From an uncultured Syntrophobacteraceae bacterium (GTDB taxonomy: Bacteria; Desulfobacterota; Syntrophobacteria; Syntrophobacterales; Syntrophobacteraceae), in assembly GCA_937889795.1 (NCBI GenBank), contig CALBZH010000549.1, positions 1 through 9,544 of the forward strand: a stretch of DNA of 9,544 nucleotides, in the 5' to 3' direction. A program made the position numbers and the translations under genes. The notes under the pieces are model-generated. The model had not been told where the DNA came from. It ran no database searches and was given only the letters and a program-made list of their open reading frames with translations. Shown piece by piece: positions 1 to 7,053 of this stretch. Positions within the stretch are counted from its first letter, which is position 1, and every line of letters starts with the position of its first letter.

Positions 1-1077
1 AGTCGGACCCTGGAAAAGTGCGACGCCATCAAGCGTCAGCTCCCGAGACCCATCGAAACGGCTCAGGTCGATGCCGACGACACGGGGCAGGTGATCGAGC
101 TGATCAAACGGACCTCGCCCGATCTTCTCGTTAACGTGGCCTTGCCCTACCAGGACCTCACGATCATGGACGCGTGCCTGGCCACCGGCGTGGATTACCT
201 CGATACCGCCAACTACGAGCCCCGGGATGAGGCCAAGTTTTGTTACAAATGGCAGTGGGACTACCAGGACCGGTTCAAGGATCGCGGTATCATGGCGCTC
301 CTTGGGTGCGGCTTCGACCCCGGCGTGACGAATATCTTCTGTGCCCATGCGCTCAAGCATCATTTCGACGAGATTCACACCATCGACATCATGGACTGCA
401 ATGCGGGGAGCCATGGTCACCCGTTTGCCACCAACTTCAACCCGGAGATCAACATCCGGGAGGTGACCGCCCGAGGCAAATTCTATGAAAACGGCGAGTG
501 GATCGAGACCGATCCCTTGTCCGTGCACCAGACCTTCGACTTCCCCGAAATCGGTCCACGGGAAATGTACCTCATGTACCACGAGGAGTTGGAGTCCCTG
601 GCCAGGAACATCCCCGGCGTTAAGCGCATGCGCTTCTGGATGACCTTTGGCCAGGAATACCTCACGCATTTGCGCGTGCTGCAAAACGTTGGGATGACGC
701 GGATCGATCCGGTGCTTTACGAGGGGCGGGAGGTCATTCCGCTTCAGTTCCTCAAGGCCCTGCTGCCGGAGCCGTCGTCTTTAGGCGAGAATTATAGCGG
801 GAAGACGAACATCGGCTGCATGATCGAAGGCGTTAAGGATGGGAAATCTCGAAAATACTACGTTTACAACGTCTGCGACCACGCCGCCTGTTACCGGGAA
901 GTCAAGGCCCAGGCCATTTCGTACACGACCGGCGTTCCGGCCATGATCGGGGCCATGATGATGCTCACCGGCTTGTGGCGCGGAACAGGGGTCTTCAACG
1001 TGGAGGAATTGGATCCCGACCCGTTCATGCAGAAACTGATGATCCACGGCCTTCCCTGGACGGAGACCTTCCTGTGA
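1..1077 (+). CDS. carboxynorspermidine/carboxyspermidine synthase (saccharopine dehydrogenase family), 5'-truncated
   Basis: The frame is open from the first base of the window, so the gene starts upstream; 358 residues and the stop codon are present. It belongs to the saccharopine dehydrogenase-like family. Members of the carboxynorspermidine dehydrogenase branch reductively condense L-aspartate semialdehyde with 1,3-diaminopropane or putrescine, using NAD(P)H, in the cytoplasm. Visible landmarks are NVALPYQDL (in-window residues 45-53), DYLDTANYEP (65-74) and GCGFDPGVTN (102-111), followed by the conserved catalytic/dimerisation half and a VFNVEELDPDPF motif near the end. The N-terminal Rossmann glycine motif, roughly 40 residues in relatives, is off the left edge. 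An internal GTG at 91 is not the start, because the preceding 30 codons also read as family sequence. The stop overlaps an ATG (TGATG), and the next gene is the decarboxylase of the same pathway, which supports this function over lysine metabolism. Confidence 0.93.
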   Translation, partial: SRTLEKCDAIKRQLPRPIETAQVDADDTGQVIELIKRTSPDLLVNVALPYQDLTIMDACLATGVDYLDTANYEPRDEAKFCYKWQWDYQDRFKDRGIMALLGCGFDPGVTNIFCAHALKHHFDEIHTIDIMDCNAGSHGHPFATNFNPEINIREVTARGKFYENGEWIETDPLSVHQTFDFPEIGPREMYLMYHEELESLARNIPGVKRMRFWMTFGQEYLTHLRVLQNVGMTRIDPVLYEGREVIPLQFLKALLPEPSSLGENYSGKTNIGCMIEGVKDGKSRKYYVYNVCDHAACYREVKAQAISYTTGVPAMIGAMMMLTGLWRGTGVFNVEELDPDPFMQKLMIHGLPWTETFL

Positions 1078-1103
1078 TGGCTCATGCCATGAAGAGCCAT
1101 GGC

Positions 1104-1107
1104 GGAG
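1104..1107 (+). promoter_or_regulatory. ribosome binding site deciding the nspC start
   Basis: GGAG within GGCGGAG lies five bases before the ATG at 1113. The competing ATG at 1077, which overlaps the upstream stop codon, has only a GGAG about 11 bases away. The spacing favours 1113. Confidence 0.5.
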
Positions 1108-1112
1108 ACCGC

Positions 1113-2243
1113 ATGGATCTCGGCTCTGTTCCTACTCCGTGCTATGTGGTCGATGAATCGGCCCTGGAAAGAAACCTCCAGGTCCTGGATTCTGTCCAGC
1201 AGCGCACTGGCTGCCGTATTCTCATGGCCTTGAAGGGCTTCGCCATGTTCAGCCTCTTTCCGCTGATCCGGCGCACCCTGCAGGGCGTCGCTGCGAGCTC
1301 CTTGGATGAGGCGCGGTTGGGCTTCGAGGAGTTCGGCAAGGAGGTCCACCTTTTCGCTCCGGCCTTCCGTGATTCCGAATTCGACGAGCTTTGTCGGTAC
1401 AGTGATCACCTGGTATTCAATTCCTTCGCCCAGTGGGAGCGGTTTCGGACCCGGGTGAAAGCGGTGGGCAGACCGGTTCGTTGCGGCATCCGAGTCAACC
1501 CGGAGCATTCCGAAGTAAAGATCCCCATTTACGACCCTTGCGGACCACACTCGCGGCTCGGAGTCACCCTCGCCAACTTCCGCGCTGACCTGCTAGACGG
1601 AATATCCGGTCTTCATTTCCACAACCTCTGCGAGCTCAACGCCGACTCCCTGCAGCGGACAATCGAGGTCTTTGAGCACAAATTTGGCTGCTATCTCAAG
1701 GACATGGACTGGGTCAACTTCGGGGGCGGACATCACATCACGCGTCCCGACTATGATGTGGACCTCCTCTGCCGCCTCATCGTGGAATTTAAGGAGCGAC
1801 ACGCGCTCGAAGTCTACCTCGAGCCAGGGGAAGCCATCGCGCTCAACACGGGCGTGCTGGTGGCCAGTGTCCTGGACATCGTCGAAAACGGGATGGAGAT
1901 CGCCATCCTGGATACCTCTGCCGCCGCTCACATGCCTGACGTTCTCGAGATGCCCTACCGACCCGGCATCGGGGGAGCAGGCGAGCCGGGGGAATATGCG
2001 CATACCTATCGCTTGGGCGGCATGACCTGCCTGGCCGGCGATGTGATCGGCGATTACTCGTTTCCGGAGCCCCTTCGGCCCGGATCGAGACTCGTCTTCC
2101 TCGATATGGCCCATTACACGATGGTCAAGAACAACACCTTCAACGGTGTCCGTCTGCCTTCCATCGCCGTCCGGAGGGCGGATGGCGAGGTGCGGATCAT
2201 TCGGACGTTCGACTACGAAGACTACCGGAATCGACTTTCTTAG
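1113..2243 (+). CDS. nspC: carboxynorspermidine decarboxylase
   Basis: A PLP-dependent fold-III (alanine racemase-like / ornithine decarboxylase-type) decarboxylase of 376 residues. It converts carboxynorspermidine (or carboxyspermidine) to norspermidine (or spermidine), directly after the enzyme encoded upstream. The PLP lysine is Lys41 in MALKGFA, the same number I recall for Vibrio NspC. Further landmarks are LHFHNLCE (167-174), the phosphate-binding glycines in NFGGGHH (204-206) and EPGEA (237-241), and a C-terminal DYEDYRNRLS resembling the Vibrio end. The start at 1113 is chosen because it gives the family length and lysine position and has a well-spaced GGAG. ATGs at 1077 (TGATG overlap with the upstream stop, 388 residues) and 1089 are alternatives. 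The overlap or short gap implies translational coupling in one operon. The substrate preference (nor- versus ordinary carboxyspermidine) cannot be read from the sequence. Confidence 0.93.
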   Translation: MDLGSVPTPCYVVDESALERNLQVLDSVQQRTGCRILMALKGFAMFSLFPLIRRTLQGVAASSLDEARLGFEEFGKEVHLFAPAFRDSEFDELCRYSDHLVFNSFAQWERFRTRVKAVGRPVRCGIRVNPEHSEVKIPIYDPCGPHSRLGVTLANFRADLLDGISGLHFHNLCELNADSLQRTIEVFEHKFGCYLKDMDWVNFGGGHHITRPDYDVDLLCRLIVEFKERHALEVYLEPGEAIALNTGVLVASVLDIVENGMEIAILDTSAAAHMPDVLEMPYRPGIGGAGEPGEYAHTYRLGGMTCLAGDVIGDYSFPEPLRPGSRLVFLDMAHYTMVKNNTFNGVRLPSIAVRRADGEVRIIRTFDYEDYRNRLS

Positions 2244-2252
2244 GAGATCATC

Positions 2253-3137
2253 ATGAGCAAGAGGCTGTTCTGGGGATTGGTGGCTGGCGTGTTGTGGCTT
2301 ACCACCGCGGCTTCGTTTGCGGAGGATTACAAGATCGGCGTTCTTTCAAACCGGGACGCTCAACGGGTGACACAGGAATGGAACGCCACGGCCGACTACC
2401 TGACCGACAAGGTGGGAGAGACCTTCAAAATCATCCCTTTGGAGGCCGATCAGCTTCCGGAGTGGATCAAGGATGAGAGAGTGGATTTTGTGCTGAGCAG
2501 CACGGGGTTTTATGCGCAGCTCAACCGACTCTACCAGGTGCAGGCTATCGCGACGCTGTCAAGGAGCAACGAGGACGAGTCCCTGGAGCAATTCGGGGCG
2601 GTCATCCTGGTGAAGAGGGACAGTCCGATCTTAAGCCTGAGAGATTTCAAAGGAAAGAACTTCATGGCCGTCAAGAAATCCTCGTTGGATGGCTGGCTCA
2701 TCGCCCAACGACTTTTCATGGAAGACGGCATCGACCCTGACAAGGACTTCAAGTCACTGCGCATGGGAAACGCGCACGAAAATGTCGTGTACGCTGTACT
2801 CAATGGAGCCGTGGATGGGGGAGCGGTGCGCACCGGCGTTTTGGAGAAAATGGTTGAGGAAGGAAAGGCGAAAAAGGAGGATTTTAGAACCATTGCTCAG
2901 GTCCGCGATTCGTTTCCCTACGTGCATTCCACGCGTCTCTATCCCGAATGGCCGCTCGCTGCCGGCCCCCATGTTCCCGAGGCCGTGCGGGAACGGGTCG
3001 TGGTCGCACTGCTTGCTCTTACCGCCGAGGATGCGCCGGCCAAAAGCGCAAAGATTGCCGGATGGGTGAGGGCCCTGGATTATTCGTCGGTGCTCGACTG
3101 TTTGAAAATAACGGGCACAGAGGAGCTTATCGAGTGA
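2253..3137 (+). CDS. PhnD-like periplasmic solute-binding protein (phosphate/phosphonate-binding family), orphan
   Basis: A 294-residue protein with an N-terminal signal peptide: Lys3-Arg4, a hydrophobic stretch 5-20, and probable cleavage after Ser-Phe-Ala23. The mature part opens with YKIGVLSNRDA and continues through ATADYLTDKVG, VDFVLSSTGFYAQL and a GAVDGGAVRTGVLE segment. This is the pattern of the PhnD/SsuA/transferrin-like type II binding fold, which senses or delivers phosphonates, phosphite or other small ligands. The AGGAG at 2242-2246 overlaps the nspC stop and sits six bases before the ATG, so the gene is almost certainly cotranscribed with the polyamine enzymes. No permease or ATPase gene lies nearby. 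It may therefore be a sensory binding protein working with a membrane receptor elsewhere, or a subunit of a distant transporter. The ligand is unknown. The family call is firm, the role is not. Its 3' end overlaps the convergent miaA by 11 bases. Confidence 0.82.
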   Translation: MSKRLFWGLVAGVLWLTTAASFAEDYKIGVLSNRDAQRVTQEWNATADYLTDKVGETFKIIPLEADQLPEWIKDERVDFVLSSTGFYAQLNRLYQVQAIATLSRSNEDESLEQFGAVILVKRDSPILSLRDFKGKNFMAVKKSSLDGWLIAQRLFMEDGIDPDKDFKSLRMGNAHENVVYAVLNGAVDGGAVRTGVLEKMVEEGKAKKEDFRTIAQVRDSFPYVHSTRLYPEWPLAAGPHVPEAVRERVVVALLALTAEDAPAKSAKIAGWVRALDYSSVLDCLKITGTEELIE

Positions 3138-4083
3138 GCTGAGCCAGACGGGATTCCACCCATGCGATCACGTCCGCTTCCCGGGACGGATCCAGCCAGT
3201 GGAGCTCGGGATCACTCCGAAACCAGGTCAGCTGGCGCTTCGCATACCGCCTGCTTTCCCGCTTGATCTCGTCGATGGCATCCGCCAGCACGGTGCCTTC
3301 GAGCAAGTGTCTCGCCAGCTGTTTGTACCCCAGGGACTGCATCGGCTTGACCTCCGGGCCGTACCCCATGTTCAGCAGTCGCCTCACTTCATCTAGAAAT
3401 CCCTGTTCCATCATGGCGTCCACTCGCCGGTTGATCCGATCGTAAAGCTCCTCCCTGGGACGAACGAGGAACAGCTTGATCGTTGGGTAGACCTCCTCGC
3501 GAAAACCGTGCTCCTCCTGCCACTGCGAAAGTCTCCGCCCTGAAGTGATGAAGACTTCAAGGGCCCGCAGAATGCGCTGCCTGTCGTTGGGGTGCAGCCG
3601 CGCCGCCACAAGCGGGTCCACCTCCGTGAGCTTCCGGTGAAGCCCAACCGTTCCCACCGTCTCGACTTCCTCCAGCAACTGTCTGCGAACCGCGGGATCC
3701 GAGGGAGGCCCGGGGCAAATGCCTTTGGTCAGGGTCTTCATGTAAAGGCCCGTTCCCCCCACGACCAGCGGGGGACGCCCCGAGCGTTGCATCTCGTGGA
3801 CAATGGGACGGGCGAGCGCGACATAACGGGCGGCATCGAAGGACTCGTCTGGGGAAACCACGTCCAAAAGGTGGTGCCTTGCGGCGCGCTGCTCATCAAG
3901 GGTTGGCTTGGCGGTGCCAATGTCCATGTGGCGGTAGACCTGCAGGGAATCCGCGTTGATGATCTCGGTGCCCAGCCGATGCGCGATCTTGATGGCGAGG
4001 GCGGTTTTCCCCACTCCGGTGGAGCCTGCCAGGAGGATCACGGGAATGTCGTGCCCGGGATGGTGTGTGAGCGTCGATTTCAT
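3127..4083 (-). CDS. miaA: tRNA dimethylallyltransferase
   Basis: A cytoplasmic enzyme of 318 residues that transfers a dimethylallyl group to N6 of adenosine 37 in tRNAs reading U-starting codons, which stabilises codon-anticodon pairing. The family landmarks are all present: P-loop GSTGVGKT (20-27), NADSLQVYRHMDIGTAKP (43-60, with catalytic Asp45), and VVGGTGLYMK (107-116). The C-terminal part includes the basic SRRYAKRQLTWFR segment. Length is normal for MiaA. The start ATG (4083-4081) has an AAAGG seven bases upstream, at 4091-4095. The gene stands alone here: it converges on the PhnD-like gene and diverges from the oxidative-stress block. The common neighbours mutL and hfq are not visible. 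No promoter is obvious on the minus strand between this gene and rubrerythrin. Confidence 0.97.
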   Translation of the reverse strand: MKSTLTHHPGHDIPVILLAGSTGVGKTALAIKIAHRLGTEIINADSLQVYRHMDIGTAKPTLDEQRAARHHLLDVVSPDESFDAARYVALARPIVHEMQRSGRPPLVVGGTGLYMKTLTKGICPGPPSDPAVRRQLLEEVETVGTVGLHRKLTEVDPLVAARLHPNDRQRILRALEVFITSGRRLSQWQEEHGFREEVYPTIKLFLVRPREELYDRINRRVDAMMEQGFLDEVRRLLNMGYGPEVKPMQSLGYKQLARHLLEGTVLADAIDEIKRESRRYAKRQLTWFRSDPELHWLDPSREADVIAWVESRLAQLTR

Positions 4084-4191
4084 TTACGAGCCTTTGAAGG
4101 ATGACGGTGCGCTCGCCAGCTCTTCCGCGCGTTCCAAGCTTTTTAGCGGACCTGCAGCAAGCCGGCGGTTGGGTGGCATTTCCCCGACCGT

Positions 4192-4206
4192 TGCAAATCA
4201 TTCTCA
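4192..4206 (+). promoter_or_regulatory. Fur/PerR-family operator candidate upstream of rubrerythrin
   Basis: The 15-mer TGCAAATCATTCTCA matches the 7-1-7 Fur consensus (TGATAATNATTATCA) at 11 of 14 informative positions by eye. It fits the PerR consensus less well, at 9 of 14. It ends about 20 bases before a sigma70-like -35 box and lies in the divergent region between miaA and the peroxide/oxygen-defence genes, where iron- or peroxide-responsive control would make sense. Sites like this also occur by chance, so this is a candidate only. Confidence 0.42.
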
Positions 4207-4225
4207 ATAAAAGGGGGTTTTGAGC

Positions 4226-4254
4226 TTGACGGAACCCCGATCGATGCACATGAT
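4226..4254 (+). promoter_or_regulatory. sigma70-like promoter for rubrerythrin
   Basis: TTGACG (4226-4231) is followed after 17 bases by CATGAT (4249-4254), which matches the -10 consensus at four of six positions. It lies in the only sizeable non-coding stretch before the rubrerythrin gene and points toward it. The predicted transcript start, around 4261, would give a leader of roughly 115 bases. That leader contains a short ACCGG/CCGGT hairpin at 4285-4301 of unknown meaning. Confidence 0.4.
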
Positions 4255-4375
4255 GCTAAAAATCACAGAATGCGGACGAAGTCTACCGGCCTGGCACCGG
4301 TCTGTCACCGCAAAACAAGCCGCTATACGATTCGGCTCACGATCATTTGCACCCATCAACGAAAAGGAGGACTGT

Positions 4376-4951
4376 ATGCCAAGTCTCAAAGGGACGAAAA
4401 CGGAGATCAACCTACTCACCGCTTTTGCCGGCGAATCCCAGGCGAGAAACCGTTACACCTACTTTGCCAGCAAGGCGAAGAAGGAAGGATATGTTCAAAT
4501 TGCAGGTATCTTTGAAGAAACCGCCAACCAGGAAAAAGAGCACGCCAAGAGGCTCTTCAAGTTCCTGGAGGGTGGTGAGGTGAGCATCACGGCTTCCTTT
4601 CCCGCGGGTGTGATCGGTGGGACCCTCGACAACCTGCAGGATTCGGCGGCGGGTGAGCATTACGAGTATACCGAGATGTACCCGGAGTTCGCCAAAGTAG
4701 CGGATGCGGAGGGGTTCAAGGACATCGCCGACGTCTTCCGAGCGATCGCTGTGGCCGAAAAGCAGCACGAGAAGCGCTATTTGGGGCTCGCCGCCAACGT
4801 CAAGAACGGCACGGTGTTTAAGCGCGACGCAAAGGTCGTCTGGCGATGTATCAATTGTGGGTATCTGCATGAAGGCAATGATGCTCCCGAGGTCTGCCCG
4901 GCATGTGACCATCCTCGCGATCATTACGAAATCCTCTGCGAGAACTGGTAG
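4376..4951 (+). CDS. rbr: rubrerythrin
   Basis: A cytoplasmic non-haem iron peroxidase of 191 residues that reduces hydrogen peroxide to water in anaerobes. The N-terminal ferritin-like four-helix domain carries the diiron ligands Glu20, Glu53, His56, Glu94, Glu97, Glu128 and His131. The C-terminal rubredoxin-like domain carries the FeS4 cysteines CINC (158, 161) and CPAC (174, 177). All key residues are present, and numbering is nearly the same as in the classical Desulfovibrio protein. The ATG is chosen because AAAGGAGG (4363-4370) sits five bases upstream and family members begin at this MPSLKGTKTE sequence. The frame is open further upstream, but that stretch is unlike any rubrerythrin. 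A flavodiiron protein follows 69 bases downstream. A Fur-like site and promoter precede the gene. Confidence 0.98.
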   Translation: MPSLKGTKTEINLLTAFAGESQARNRYTYFASKAKKEGYVQIAGIFEETANQEKEHAKRLFKFLEGGEVSITASFPAGVIGGTLDNLQDSAAGEHYEYTEMYPEFAKVADAEGFKDIADVFRAIAVAEKQHEKRYLGLAANVKNGTVFKRDAKVVWRCINCGYLHEGNDAPEVCPACDHPRDHYEILCENW

Positions 4952-5020
4952 GCGTGTCGCGACGGCGCGCTCCATCGCTCGCCAGTCACCATCCATCCAA
5001 GCGGATTAGGGGAGTTTCTG

Positions 5021-6220
5021 ATGCAGCCAGTTGAGATCAAGAAAGACGTCCACTGGGTTGGCGCTGTGGATTGGAACATACGGGACTTCCACGGTTATTC
5101 CACTCCCAAGGGCACCAGTTACAACGCGTTTCTCGTCATGGATGAGAAGATCACGCTCTTCGACACGGTGAAAAAGCCTTTCACCAAAGACCTGATGCGC
5201 AATCTCCGCAAGCTCGTGAATCCGAAGAAAATCGACTACATCGTGGTCAACCATGTTGAAATGGATCATTCGGGGGCCCTGCCTGAAATCATTGACACCA
5301 TTCAGCCCGAGAAAATCTTCTGCTCCTCCATGGGGAAGAAGGCCCTGCTGGATCATTTCCACCGGGAGGACTGGCCCTACGAGGTCGTCGGGACGGGCCA
5401 AACCCTGAGCCTCGGCAAGAAGTCGGTTCAGTTCATCGAAGTGCGCATGCTGCACTGGCCGGACAGCATGCTGTCGTACATTCCCGAGGATGAGCTCCTG
5501 ATCGCAAGTGATGGCTTCGGGCAGCATTGGGCTACCTGCGAGCGTTTTGACGACGAGGTCGACCTCCCCGAGCTGCTGCGCCATTCGGCCAAGTACTATG
5601 CCAACATCCTGCTGCCCTTTTCACCGCTCGTGCAGAAGCTGATCGGAACCGTGCAGCAGCTTGGCCTGAAGATCGACATGATCGCCCCCGACCATGGACT
5701 CATCTGGCGCGCCAACCCCGGCAAGATCATCGAGGCCTACGATGTCTGGAGCAAGCAGGCGTGCAAGAACAAAGCGGTCATCATCTATGAGACCATGTGG
5801 CACAGCACCGAGACCATGGCCCAGTCCGTTGCCGACGGCCTGATTCAGGAAGGCGTTCCGGTGAAGATGTTCAACCTTAAGATCAACCACCGGAGCGACA
5901 TCATGACGGAAGTGCTCGATGCCAAGGCCATCCTGATCGGTTCCGCAACCCTGAACAATGGTATGATGCCCGGCGTCGCAGACATCCTCTGCTACATGAA
6001 GGGACTTCGACCGGCAAACCGGATCGGAGCAGCGTTTGGGTCTTACGGGTGGAGCGGCGAGGCCGTGAAGCACGTCAGCGAGGTTCTTCAGGAAATGAAG
6101 ATGAACATCGTCGACCCCGGGGTAAGGGTCCAGTTCGCGCCGCGTCCCGAGCACCTCGATGCCTGCGTGGAGCTTGGCAGAAAGGTCGGAAAAGCCGTGC
6201 GGGAAAGCTTGGCCGGATAG
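5021..6220 (+). CDS. fprA: flavodiiron protein (rubredoxin:oxygen oxidoreductase type, class A)
   Basis: A cytoplasmic oxygen (or nitric oxide) reductase of 399 residues that takes electrons from rubredoxin. The N-terminal metallo-beta-lactamase domain has the full diiron site: HVEMDH (His78, Glu80, Asp82, plus His83), His145 in MLHWPD, Asp164 in SDGFG and His225 in PDHG. This matches the Desulfovibrio gigas ROO ligands with a shift of one. The C-terminal flavodoxin domain starts near residue 252 with the FMN phosphate loop YETMWHSTETMA (256-267). There is no rubredoxin or flavin-reductase extension, so this is the simple class A form. AGGGGAG (5008-5014) lies six bases before the ATG. Placement after rubrerythrin and before superoxide dismutase suggests use against oxygen rather than nitric oxide, but sequence alone does not settle this. 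The electron donor gene is not in the window. Confidence 0.97.
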   Translation: MQPVEIKKDVHWVGAVDWNIRDFHGYSTPKGTSYNAFLVMDEKITLFDTVKKPFTKDLMRNLRKLVNPKKIDYIVVNHVEMDHSGALPEIIDTIQPEKIFCSSMGKKALLDHFHREDWPYEVVGTGQTLSLGKKSVQFIEVRMLHWPDSMLSYIPEDELLIASDGFGQHWATCERFDDEVDLPELLRHSAKYYANILLPFSPLVQKLIGTVQQLGLKIDMIAPDHGLIWRANPGKIIEAYDVWSKQACKNKAVIIYETMWHSTETMAQSVADGLIQEGVPVKMFNLKINHRSDIMTEVLDAKAILIGSATLNNGMMPGVADILCYMKGLRPANRIGAAFGSYGWSGEAVKHVSEVLQEMKMNIVDPGVRVQFAPRPEHLDACVELGRKVGKAVRESLAG

Positions 6221-6310
6221 ATATGCTCAAGCTTCGTTGGAGAGACAAACGGTGAGTTAGGCGCAGGCTGACCATAGACAAGGAAACAACCTTTCACAGG
6301 AGGAACGAAC

Positions 6311-6904
6311 ATGGCTATTGCGCTTCCGGATTTGCCTTACCCCCAGAATGCTCTGGCGCCCCACATCAGCGAGAAAACCTTGGAATTTCACCACGGAAAG
6401 CACCACAAGGCCTACGTGGACAATGCCAACAAACTTCTTGCCGGCACAGACCTCGAAAACCAGGACCTCGAAACGATCATCAAAAAGAGCGCCGGTGACC
6501 CCGCCAAGGTGGGGATCTTTAACAATGCCGCTCAGGTTTGGAACCACTCCTTTTACTGGAAGTGCATGAAGCCTAACGGGGGCGGGGCTCCTACTGGAGC
6601 CATTGCATCGAAGATCAGTGCTGATTTCGGGAGCTTTGAGAAGTTTGTCGAGGAATTCAAGAACGCAGGAGTGACCCAGTTTGGCAGCGGCTGGGCCTGG
6701 CTGGTCCTGAACGGCACGAAGCTTCAGGTTACCAAGACGCCCAACGCCGCTAATCCGCTCACCGACGGATTGAAGCCGCTGCTCGTGGTGGACGTCTGGG
6801 AGCATGCCTACTACCTGGATTACCAGAACCGGAGACCGGACTACCTCACCACGTTCGTCGACAAGCTTATCAACTGGGATTTCGTTAATTCCTGCCTGGC
6901 CTGA
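6311..6904 (+). CDS. sodB: superoxide dismutase [Fe]
   Basis: A 197-residue Fe/Mn-family superoxide dismutase that converts superoxide to peroxide and oxygen. Metal ligands are His27, His79, Asp161 and His165 (the last two in DVWEHAYY), with second-shell Tyr35. Gln75 in NNAAQVWNHSFYW and the GSGWAWL motif point to iron rather than manganese. There is no signal peptide, so the enzyme is cytoplasmic, unlike exported superoxide dismutases reported in some sulfate reducers. AGGAGGAA (6298-6305) sits just upstream of the ATG. It follows the flavodiiron gene by 90 bases. I see no convincing promoter in that gap, so cotranscription from upstream is possible but not certain. Its peroxide product could be handled by the rubrerythrin encoded upstream. 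Confidence 0.97.
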   Translation: MAIALPDLPYPQNALAPHISEKTLEFHHGKHHKAYVDNANKLLAGTDLENQDLETIIKKSAGDPAKVGIFNNAAQVWNHSFYWKCMKPNGGGAPTGAIASKISADFGSFEKFVEEFKNAGVTQFGSGWAWLVLNGTKLQVTKTPNAANPLTDGLKPLLVVDVWEHAYYLDYQNRRPDYLTTFVDKLINWDFVNSCLA

Positions 6905-6955
6905 TCCCTAGCCAGTACAGCGCGGCGAAAGTCATCCATCATACGGACGTGTAAA

Positions 6956-7009
6956 GGGCCGTTTCAGGCAGGCATCAAGCCTTTCTGAAACGGCTCCTCA
7001 TCCGTTTTT
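6956..7009 (+). terminator. stem-loop terminator between convergent sodB and trlF
   Basis: GCCGTTTCAG (6958-6967) and CTGAAACGGC (6985-6994) form a perfect 10-base inverted repeat. It is extended outward by a G-T and a G-C pair and inward by AGGC/GCCT around a five-base ATCAA loop. A run of five T follows at 7005-7009, about eight bases after the stem, which is further than in a textbook terminator. The element lies between genes that converge, so it may stop transcription from both sides. On the minus strand only three T follow the stem after two C. Confidence 0.68.
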
Positions 7010-7053
7010 AAGAACGATCGCTAAGATGAGAATCCGTTGCGGACAGAACCCCA

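Noticed and set aside
91..1077. GTG at 91 as the true start of the synthase
   Set aside because: The frame is open to the window edge and the preceding codons continue the family sequence, so the gene is cut by the edge.
975..1112. An earlier start for nspC at 975 inside the upstream gene
   Set aside because: It would overlap about 100 bases of the synthase gene and does not resemble decarboxylase sequence.
891..1550. A 219-codon minus-strand open frame across the synthase/nspC junction
   Set aside because: It is a shadow of two well-supported genes, with composition typical of an antisense frame in GC-rich DNA and no recognisable motif.
3592..4104. A 170-codon plus-strand open frame opposite miaA
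   Set aside because: miaA is certain on the other strand. This frame has no family features and no ribosome binding site of note.
4220..4375. An N-terminal extension of rubrerythrin by 52 codons from a TTG at 4220
   Set aside because: A strong AAAGGAGG precedes the ATG at 4376, rubrerythrins begin at that point, and the extra stretch overlaps the predicted promoter.
6221..6310. A separate promoter for sodB
   Set aside because: TTGGAG at 6237-6242 has no acceptable -10 box at the right distance, so I do not call one.
7033..7043. TCCG-TTG-CGGA mini-hairpin near the end of the TrlF-like gene
   Set aside because: The stem is only four base pairs and no T-run follows on the minus strand; the long stem at 6956-6996 is a much better terminator.
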